Part shown: positions 55,504 to 64,000 of the stretch, piece after piece | Layout of the letters: every line of letters starts with the position of its first letter | Numbering within the stretch: position 1 is the first letter of the stretch | The notes under the pieces: model-generated | The model's database searches: none | Told to the model about the DNA's origin: nothing | The model's input: the letters and a program-made list of their open reading frames with translations, nothing else | Made by a program: the position numbers and the translations under genes | From: Plutella xylostella | Taxonomy: Eukaryota > Arthropoda > Insecta > Lepidoptera > Plutellidae | DNA length: 64,000 bases | Direction: 5' to 3' | NCBI RefSeq assembly: GCF_932276165.1 | Contig: NC_064012.1 | Coordinates: 6,579,501 to 6,643,500 of the forward strand

Positions 55504-57369
55504 TCACAGCAAGGGCAGCTTCCTGATGAAGTAGCGATGCCACATGACGGAAGTAAACGCGGACAGAGAGAGCCACGTGACGATGTAGGACATGTGCTCG
55601 TTGCGCAGCGTGACCCGGGTCTGGTTGGGCACGGGCCAGCCGGGCGGCGGGTCGGGGATGCCCCGCGCGTCCAGCCACACCGGCTCGCAGCCGATCGTGG
55701 CTGCCATCTGATCGAGGTCCCTGAAATAAGAACATGTTATGCTGGTGCTGTTTGGTAAAGTGGTGGTGGTAGAGAGTTGAAAGAAAGAGATGTGTGAATG
55801 TTGAAGGTGGATTTTCATTATTTCTTATCAATTAAATTAAAAAAACTGTTGAATATTATCATATTCTGGTCTGGATACATTGATAGGTTTCATAATAGAA
55901 TCAACTAGTACATAGTAGGCAGATCAAGAAGAGTGGAAATGGCAAACTTAGAGTTGGACACATTTCAGCTCACTGGACTGTCTATTCACCATAACTGTTA
56001 AGATAAGGTGTGTATCAGGATATACATCATGTACTTCTCTATATATTATCTTACCTTGTAAACCAAGCTCCTTTCTCAGGATTATTCTTTGGCATGAATG
56101 GTGGTCGCTTCTCCGTGAGTCTCACAATGCCTGTCAGCTCCACCTCTCCCTTGATAAAGGAAGCTGAGTGTTGTTCTTTAGCCTTCATCGTCTGCGGTAC
56201 CCAGCCACGGTTAATTAGTATCACCTGTCTGGAACAATAACAATCAGAAAATGAGTGTATGAATACAGCAAGTATATCCATCCATATTTGTAGGTATTTC
56301 CCCAAGAGCCTTAAAACTTAAAAGGAATGTGCTGCAGATATCATGTTTAAAGAAGAAAGACACACAAGAGCACACCAATAAAGTTTAAGTAACAATCAGC
56401 AGTTGCCATAGCATAGACATCATGAAAATTAAGTATAATTACCCAGTTTCTTTCAGCTTGAATGGTGTGATGACCAGCCAACCCTGATTCTTCTTAGGGT
56501 CGGACATGAGGGACCCTGGGCGGGCAGGGCCTTCTGACTCTATTAGGGCTCTTGGCCCAATTGTAAACTCTTTGTCATGTAAGAATACCCCTCGAACTTT
56601 GACAGGCACATACTCCATACCATCAAGATCAGATAAACTGAAAAGAATGTAGGTGGGCATTATATAACAATGTTATTGTACAGTAGAACCTCTTTAGATA
56701 TCTCAAACTTCAGGAAGAAGCCAAACATATTGAGTTATAGAGTACAGAGTACCTTCTATAATAATCATTAAATAAGCCCCAAAACAGAAAAAACTGAAGG
56801 GTGATCATAGTTTACACCTACATACATGATAAACTTACTCATGAGGCAATTCAACGGGAGCTGCATTTGCTTTTGCACTCATAATATCTATCAATTCCAG
56901 CTTCCATCTCAGCCTGTACATCTGCCAGCAACCTAGACCAAAAGATGTGACTGGAATAACCTGAAATAAAAAATTACACATAATGACTGTATGAGCTGCA
57001 GCTTCAAGTAGATCTCAATTTTTTAAAAATTATTTAGGTAAATGGGTGTCAGCTGGTGTGTTCATTGTTGAATGCCGACCAATGGTTTTATAATTTTGTA
57101 AATAATTAACAAAAGCATTAAAAATTAAGCATGTGATGCAAATGGTTAGATTATGTATTGCACAATAACAACAGATGTGATTAAAATGGGAATATGAAAG
57201 TCTCACTCACTAAAAGCACCCATTTTATAACTTCCACAGGGGGTTTGTTGCGTTGTGTTCGGGACACAATGTTATACACATTTGAACTGTTTCGGACACG
57301 AAGAGCCGAATTATTAGAGCAAAATTTAATTGTGGTTTGTCGAGTAGTGGAACACAATATCCTAAACAT
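55504..57369 (-). CDS. SURF1: SURF1, cytochrome c oxidase assembly protein
   Basis: Five exons join in phase: 57369-57211, 56960-56839, 56637-56443, 56228-56055, 55720-55504; 867 nt, 288 aa. The start at 57369 gives a basic, Ser/Asn-rich presequence (MFRILCSTTRQTTIKF) typical of mitochondrial import; an in-frame ATG at 57429 would extend it by 20 residues. It has the family two-membrane-span layout: TM1 around KWVLLVIPVTSFGLGCWQM, followed by YRLRWK, and TM2 near the C-terminus (YIVTWLSLSAFTSVMWHRYF). Between them are SURF1 motifs INRGWVPQ and NNPEKGAWFTRDL. It acts in the inner membrane in heme a/COX1 assembly of complex IV. It is divergent from the PTGES2-like gene and convergent with the ANKRD gene. 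Confidence 0.96.
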
Positions 57370-58218
57370 TGTGGTTACTGGAAATCGACAGTAAGCAGAA
57401 GACAAATCTCGAGAATATCGCTTGTTCAAATGATTCGATTACACTTTGGTTTTGGAAATGAAAAATAACAAGAAATACTGCCCTGTTTTGCGCCTGGTCG
57501 TTCTTTTTATTCGGGCTTTTTTTCCACAGCTGGCGGGTCAACAGACTCACCAAACTGTCAATGTCATTATTTTACAATTTGCATTCTGTGTGTACACAGA
57601 TTATGACTGTTACTTAGAATAATAACGAATTAAGTTGCCGACACACCATCGGACGCGGCTGACGGACGCGGCTGTCAGCCGCGACTGATAAGTGAGCACG
57701 GACTTTTGGGACATTTCGTGCCAGATCACTCTCGGACGTCTGAAAGCTGAAGGTCAGTCCAAGGTTACGTCCACGACTTACGACGCCAACACACTATCAG
57801 ACGCGGCTTACGGACGCGGCTGTTAGCCGCGACTTAAAGGTATCTAGGTAAGGAATGTACATACACTACGCTGTTCAAACTATCGAACGTAAGTCACGGA
57901 CGTAACCTTGGGCTGATCTTCAGCTTTCAGACGTCCGAGAGCGATCTGGCACGAAATGACCCAAAAGACCGTGCACACTTATCAGTCGCGGCTGACAGCC
58001 GAGCCGCGTCCGTCAGCCGCGTCCGATAATTTGTCGGCGCCTTAATTTTCCTGAAAAAGTATGTCTGTGATTAACGTCAAACAAATTTTGACAATTGCTA
58101 TTCTCAAATTGTCTTTTTTGAGAAAATCAACAAATCGGGAAATCAGGAAAGTAAAAAAGCTAAAATAAAATAGAGCTATTTTCGTTTTGCGCCGATCAAG
58201 CACCGAATACCTTGCAAA
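57370..58218. promoter_or_regulatory. Shared upstream region of SURF1 and the PTGES2-like gene
   Basis: 849 bp between divergent ATGs of two genes for mitochondrial/membrane proteins. Nearly half of it is the palindromic MITE at 57634-58041. The remaining ~260 bp and ~180 bp flanks would have to contain the core promoters. No TATA box is obvious. Confidence 0.5.
57634..58041. mobile_element. 408-bp palindromic MITE with TTAA flanks
   Basis: The ends GTTGCCGACACACCATCGGA… and GGCGCCGACAAATTATCGGA… (reading in from the right) are inverted copies with TTAA on both sides (57630-57633; 58042-58045). Inside, arms pair through GACGCGGCTG, CGTGCCAGATC, CGGACGTCTGAAAGCTGAAG and AAGGTTACGTCC. A further copy of the end (CGACGCCAACACACTATCAG) lies at 57780, so one copy may be nested in another. 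GC-rich compared with its surroundings. Confidence 0.85.
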
Positions 58219-61200
58219 ATGTGGCGTCCGTCTTTTACCTTATTCAGAAAAGTGATCCTAACTTCAACGAAGGAAACCTCCGCCGTTTCACGTGTGTTTT
58301 ATTCGTCAAGAGGCCGGGCACCAAGGTCAACCGCGAAGCTAACGTTGGTTAGCGCCAGTGTGGGAATCCTCTTGGGGGCTGGATACGGCGGCTACACCCA
58401 TTATAAGGTCAACTCGAAGAAAACCCAGCTACCCGTCGAGAATGAACAGTACATATTCCTGCCCAAAGCACCAGAGTACAAACCACATTACAGGGTAAGT
58501 AAATAAACAAAAGTATAACCCTTTGCCATCCATAAACCTTTCAGCATTCTCCTGTGTATTTTGGGTAAGTATTAAAATAAATGCATTAGTATGGGAAATC
58601 ATGTTTAGTTTTGTATTGAAGATGCGGTCTTGACTTACAATTTGTCATTACTAATGAAAGACAACAAAACCTTTAAATATATACAAATATAAAATACATT
58701 AAGTGTAGACCTCCGAAACCTGCATTGCAGTCATTAATAATAAATACTTGCCACCTGATATACATTACAAAGAAGCTATTGTGTATCTCAGTGATATTAC
58801 ATAAGCATAAAAAGATTACTTTAATATTCATTTCTGGTGTAAGTCGTGACATGCACCTTAGATAATACCTATGTGATAAAGCAAGAAGTAAAGGTGGATA
58901 TTAAATTGACCCATATCCACTCTGACCTTTATTATCATTCTCTGACTTGATAAACACAAGGATCTTGGTTTTTTGCTGATTTAGTTTGCCATTTCTGATA
59001 ACGCTCTTACCTATTTTTATAAATAAAAAAGCTTACAATCTTATTATGATTTGAGTTTGAGATTAAATAAATGTCCCCACACTCCATAGATCTACATGAA
59101 TGTTATCCTTACAATACAACCAAAATATACATATGTAGATACCAATACAAAAAAAAAATCAGTAAATTTATACAGTATAGTCATTGAAAAATAATTGTAC
59201 AGCCCAACTATAAAGTTGTGAAAATGGAAGTGGATCCTAACTAATTGTTCAAGATCGTATTTAATGGGTCCGTTATATTTACTAAAGCACAAATCCCTTA
59301 AAAATCCATAATCAATCAGTATTTTTATTTTTAAAGTGTATGTAAAAGTAAGTAAATAACTGATGATCATAAAAAGTCTTAGTGAAATCGCTCTCTTTGA
59401 TGTCAGGACTTTATAGTTTGACTGTAGGTACATTTTAGGTAAAACTTGCAATGATACACCATTATGGAAACATTCCATCACTTCACAATTTTTTAAACAT
59501 TCTTCCCAAGTTCTTAACCTGCTGTAGGGGGAAACTACATATAATTTCAGACACACAAAGGGCTGAGTACTGTGGCGTTAGTAGTAAGAGATCTACATAT
59601 TACACACATGTATCAATAATAGATCCTCATAATAATCTGTATTGTTAACAGGTGGTCAACGACGCAGACAACAGCAACTTGGAGTTGATTTTCTTCCAAT
59701 ACCGCACATGCCCGTTCTGCTGCAAGGTGCGGGCGTACCTGGACTCGCGCGGGCTGAGCTATGACGTGGTGGAAGTGGACGCCGTGCTGCGCCAGGCCAT
59801 CAAGTGGTCTGAGTACAAGAAGGTGCCGATACTGCTGGCTAAGGTCGATGGTGGTTATCAGGTAAGAGATTGCTGTGGTGATATGGTTCTCATAGAATTA
59901 TTAGAAAAGAATATAATATGGTTCGTGATGAGACTACATAGTACTTAATCATCTATTCAATAAGTCATTCCTCCACCCAATTATGGTGACGTTGAAAAAA
60001 ACGCTTTTGGCGATAGAGCTCCTAAATGTGTGATTCCAACTGTATATTTATGTTATGTTTGATTAATTATTGGATAGTCCCAAATGTCTTATTTATGTGC
60101 TCACACATCACTCACGTCTAACCTCTTAGGCTGGCCATACACGGACAGCTTGAGCAGTTTGCCAGTGACCAACATACACGAACTGCTCGAGCAGTCAAAT
60201 TCAACTGCTTCAAGCTGCCATTGATAACTGCTTGCAGCAGTTGTTATTGTACTTATGCGCGTCACAATCGATGTTGTCGTCCATTGTAACAAATGAAGCG
60301 TGCGGACGGGAAGCGTCCCCGACGTGGAATGAAGAGCGCGGGGCCCGGAGGCCGGAGGTAACTACGCGAGACCAGTCGACAGCTCGAGCAGTCAGTGTAT
60401 GCCTGGCGACTGCTTGACCGCACGATGAAATTTCACCGTGCTGCCGACTGCCCGAAGCAGTCGTAACTGCTCGAGCGGTTCCGTGTATGTGTTTACGTAG
60501 AAGACTGTAGTTTGCTGTGCAGTCGCAGCTTCAAGCAGTCTATCCTGACTGCTTCAAGCTGTCCGTGTATGGCCAGCCTTACAATCTGTGTCCTGACAAA
60601 ACGAAGCAGCATCAACTGGCTCATAACAGTTCTAATCAAACCCATCTCTCAATTCTCCCAGCAACTGATGGACAGCACGGCCATAATCTCGGTGCTCGAG
60701 ACCCATCTCCGCGACCGCACCGCTCAGATCAAGGAGCTGATCCGGTTCTATCCGGCCACGCGCTACACCGCCGACGACGGCAAGCAGACCACCGAGATCT
60801 CCAACAAGTACTTCATCATGCACAACCAGCCCATGAACAATGAGGCTGTGAGGAACGCTGAGATGTGAGTTTATTTACTGTAATTTTACTATTTATTACT
60901 TTGATTTTGGGGAGTTGGTTCAGTTGGGGACAAACATAAAGGATAGATTAGAGTTTGTTATGTTTCAATCAGACAAAATCCCATTTGGTCACAATTACAT
61001 AAAGCAATAAAAACAAAATAAAAAAAATATACTAGGTTGTTCAAAGTTACCAAACTCCCTTACTGATTCAGTAATAGAGCTTTTTACTAGTCCGTCATCT
61101 TCTTCCGTTTTGTCAAGGCTATTACCCCGAAAAAAACCTCTATCTGCTGCTGTTTGACATCAATTTGCTATGCAACCTAAATACACATATCTTTCATTAT

Positions 61201-62426
61201 CCGGTTTATTTAATACCATGCTATCCACGTCATTACAGCGAGGAGCGCGAATGGCGCAAGTGGGCGGACTCGGTCCTGGTGCACATGCTGTCGCCCAACG
61301 TGTACCGCACCCCGGGCGAGGCCCTGGACACCTTCAAGTGGTTCGAAGAAGCCGGCGGCTGGCGCGACGCCTTCCCGGCCTGGGAGTGCGCGCTGATGGT
61401 CTATGTTGGCGCGGCCGCCATGTTCTTTATCGCTAAGCGGCTGAAGACTAGGTTTGTTTGATTTTATTTTGTTTTTTGTGGTTATCGGTATTTGGATGTG
61501 TTATGCAATTTGTTTGGGTTATTTTAATTGAATATGCAAAGACTTTTTGAGGTAGCTTTTACAGTCACGCTTATATCCGTTACTGACGATTAATTTAGTC
61601 ACTATACCTTTTGTCGGGCCAGTGCTGCATCAGTGTGACTGAGGCAGAATGCAGTTTTAGACAAAGGTAACACGATAATTCTAGTATTAGTTCAGTCCAT
61701 AAGTATGGTCTATATTAGACGATAATCCTCCTATCATTCTGAGCAGACTGTCAAGCCTAATTTCGCCACTGATGTCAGAATTATCGTGTAGCCTTTATTA
61801 CTACTTGTTATAGATTGATTAATTTCTATAAGATTGAATAAGACAAGCTTGAATTTGCGTATTGCTTCAATATTTTTCTTGAATCATAATTGCGATCGTA
61901 CTTTGAACTGGCTTCAACTATTTGCGAATTATTTCATCATATTTATCAAATAATTCCTTCGAGGACTTAAGCTCTTGCGAAAAAGTATTATAAGTTTTGG
62001 AGGCACACACGTTTAACTATAACACACCCACTCATGCATTAATTGATAAATTCGTAATAACTCTCTGGTCCACCTAGCATGCGAGATACAAACGCGGATA
62101 AAATCTGTAGCGAACATGTTCCAAAGCTGCTATTCTTACCAAATGTCAACCAACTCCACAGACACCACCTGAAAGACGACGTGAGGCTGTCCCTGTACGA
62201 CGCCGCCAACAAGTGGACCCGAGAGCTCAGCAAGAAGGGCACCAAGTTCCACGGCGGAGACCAGCCCAACCTGGCCGATGTCAGCGTGTTCGGGGTGCTC
62301 AGCAGCATAGAGGGCTGCCAGGCCTTCAACGACCTCAGGGAGCACACACAGATCGGCCAGTGGTACGATGATATCAAAGAAGTGATACAAAGGCGAAGGG
62401 GTCAAGTTATACCGGTTAAGAATTAG
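58219..62426 (+). CDS. PTGES2: Membrane-associated prostaglandin E synthase 2-like protein
   Basis: Five exons join in phase: 58219-58494, 59652-59861, 60662-60864, 61239-61451, 62162-62426; 1167 nt, 388 aa (human 377). An N-terminal basic presequence (MWRPSFTLFRKVILTS) and a Gly-rich membrane segment (SASVGILLGAGYGGY) precede a glutaredoxin/GST-N-like domain. That domain carries the catalytic-type CPFC motif (FFQYRTCPFCCKVRAYLDS, then YKKVPILL). A C-terminal GST-C-like helical domain follows (VYRTPGEALDTFKWF, then GGDQPNLADVSVFGVL). Vertebrate PTGES2 isomerises PGH2 to PGE2 in vitro and also binds heme; whether the insect protein makes prostaglandin is unknown. Introns carry two MITEs (59200-59424 and 60129-60578). 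Confidence 0.95.
59200..59424. mobile_element. 225-bp CAGT-ended MITE, uninterrupted copy
   Basis: Starts CAGCCCAACTATAAAGTTGT, ends GACTTTATAGTTTGACTG, flanked by TA (59198-59199; 59425-59426). Same body as 9481-11357 without the Tc1 insertion: the sequence GTTATATTTACTAAAG here is continuous where that copy is split. It is in intron 1 of the PTGES2-like gene. Confidence 0.9.
60129..60578. mobile_element. 450-bp PIF/Harbinger-type MITE
   Basis: The ends GGCTGGCCATACACGGACAG and CTGTCCGTGTATGGCCAGCC are perfect inverted copies with 3-bp TTA duplications (60126-60128; 60579-60581), as expected for PIF/Harbinger. The interior is rich in GAGCAGT / ACTGCT(C/T) motifs (CTCGAGCAGT, ACTGCTTCAAGCTG) in both orientations. 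It lies in an intron of the PTGES2-like gene and ends about 80 bp before the acceptor at 60661. Confidence 0.88.
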
Positions 62427-63710
62427 ACGGATTTTTATTCGTTATTTATTGACCACGCAGTTTATGTTCGACTTTTTAGAGAAAGGGTACTTTTTGTGAC
62501 ACATTAGTATTTTTATGCCAGCAATGCTCAATCGTTTTGCCGTTTTGTAAGTTTAATTGTAATGTAATCACTAAATTAAGGCTTACACCTTGAGATGTAA
62601 CCTGATGTGCACATAATCACTTTGCAATTCGCAATAATAGTAGAACTGTTCCTTTGAAAATATATACGTAGAATATAGATTAATCTCGCTTCTGATGAAC
62701 TTATTGGCAAATTAGATAGGTAGTTGAGAATTTTATTGAATTATTTTGTATGTAAATATAAACATTATCTCTTTATTTACAAGTGCTTGTTTAACTTAGA
62801 GGATTGCGTCCATAACTTATTTGCTAACGTTGAATTTATTAAGGAGATTATTGTTGTTCGTGATTGTATTAATATTTGTTGGAAAGGAAGGCGTATATTA
62901 TGTAGACAGCGATTTGAGCATGTGAATAAAGAACACACAAAAGCACATTGTACCTATGATTTTATATGAAAATGATGAAATTAATTAACGGTAATGCTCA
63001 CCCTTCAGTTGGTAAATACGTAATGTGTGCTTGTCTTATATCACTATTGAAACATATTAGTATCAAACTTTGGGCATTTTATGTACCTCCGAATGGTACT
63101 ACACAGAATGCTATTATTTACCATGTCATGCTCATATTATTATATAATACAGGATTCATACCGACTATCTCCATCGATTGCTTCTGTTCTCTTAGAACAT
63201 ATTCTTTCTGTTACTAGATTCATAAATACGTTTGTTGTTTAGTTATTACTTATTAATTATGTTGTAGATGTAGATCGTTATTTTACACACTTTGAATAAA
63301 TAGTTCTTAATGTCTTTATTGGCTTTTCATTTAGTAATTATTATATTTTATAACTAGGTACTTACTTCCTATTTATACTAATAATTATGTCAACACAAAT
63401 AATTAGTTACATTAGTTTTTGGCTAACTTTCAAATATATTTTTAGGTAACTAATAATTTGAATCTATGATTCGAAAGTCTAGCCAAAAACGTTCAACAAG
63501 ATAAGTCAACAAATAGAAACATTTGCAATACATAATTATTCGAAATTGGAATATTTCCATCCTAACACATACTGTAAAGCTTATAAAAAACTAAGCCCTG
63601 TTTTAGATTTGGAATGATCTGCTTGATGCTCAATCACAATATACAATCGCTCTATTTAATATTTATGACATAGGTGCTATGTAACCAATAAAATGTTAGT
63701 ACTAGTAGTG
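62427..63710 (+). other. PTGES2-like 3' UTR and downstream DNA
   Basis: Candidate poly(A) signals AATAAA at 62925-62930 and 63295-63300. Short ORFs in this AT-rich stretch have no recognisable domain. Confidence 0.45.
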
Positions 63711-63820
63711 GTCCTAACAAAATAGGGTGATAGAGGACATCATTACCAGTAATGAATTATACTAAAGTATGCCCTTTACTTCACTGGTAATGTGGACCTT
63801 TAAAACCCTGTTTCGTTAGG
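63711..63820. mobile_element. Short MITE with GTCCTAAC ends
   Basis: Left GTCCTAACAAAATAGGGT and right ACCCTGTTTCGTTAGGAC are near-inverted, and ATTACCAGT / ACTGGTAAT pair further in. About 110 bp; no clear target duplication. Confidence 0.6.
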
Positions 63821-64000
63821 ACGACGACTTACAGGGCCACCCTCTATAAGAGCTGTGATTCGGGGTTGGTATCTAACAGAGGACATAAGGTAAGGCTGTT
63901 TTTAACAGCATGCTGATTACCTACTTCACGCATGCGGGATTGCACGCCATTTTCATATTCCGGGCGTTACAAATTACAATGAATACTTGTATGAATGCGT
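63821..64000. other. Unassigned window end
   Basis: AGGGCCACCCTCTATAAGAG and following sequence resemble repeat-type DNA, but no second copy is in the window. Nothing coding is seen. Confidence 0.35.

Noticed and set aside
62724..63217. Two ORFs of 81 and 83 aa downstream of the PTGES2-like gene
   Set aside because: AT-rich, Cys/Ile/Tyr-heavy translations in the 3' UTR region, with no domain.

Overview
The window looks like a gene-rich but repeat-laden piece of a lepidopteran (moth or butterfly) nuclear genome. Evidence: AT-rich introns; many short inverted-repeat elements; five copies of a MITE carrying a (GACA)n microsatellite, a type described from Lepidoptera; tRNA-headed SINEs; and conserved multi-exon genes whose exons I joined by hand through matching GT/AG sites and reading phase. 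The species cannot be named from sequence alone.

Layout. 0-15 kb is repeat-dominated. It holds a non-LTR retrotransposon on the minus strand with two open ORFs (798-4921), several MITEs, and a Tc1-like transposon with an open transposase and near-perfect ends (9559-11209) sitting inside an older MITE. 15.4-22.2 kb (+) encodes an SLC36/pathetic-type amino-acid transporter (7 exons seen; the 5' end may lie upstream). 26.2-33.5 kb (-) encodes a complete 16-exon UHRF1 orthologue (UBL, tandem Tudor, PHD, SRA, RING; about 861 aa). 34.4-54.3 kb (+) encodes an ANKRD11/ANKRD12-like protein (15 exons, about 815 aa) that starts head-to-head with UHRF1. It has an 11.5-kb third intron full of nested transposons, and a 103-bp minisatellite that copies one of its exon/intron borders ten times. 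55.5-57.4 kb (-) is SURF1, a cytochrome c oxidase assembly factor, tail-to-tail with the ANKRD gene. 58.2-62.4 kb (+) is a PTGES2-like membrane protein, head-to-head with SURF1; a 408-bp palindromic MITE lies in their shared upstream region.

The genes do not form a pathway. UHRF1 acts in maintenance DNA methylation and chromatin, the ANKRD protein is probably a chromatin co-regulator, SURF1 and the PTGES2-like protein are mitochondrial/membrane proteins, and SLC36 moves amino acids. The most unusual observations are the repeated splice-donor minisatellite (50427-51476), two insertions whose empty sites can be read elsewhere in the window, an element with inverted arrays of degenerate 15-16-bp units (36.6-37.4 kb), a TIR element carrying a first-exon-like ORF (15.5-16.1 kb), and two perfect hairpins (30.5 and 41.6 kb). 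All element boundaries and splice sites are read by eye; no alignment or database search was run.
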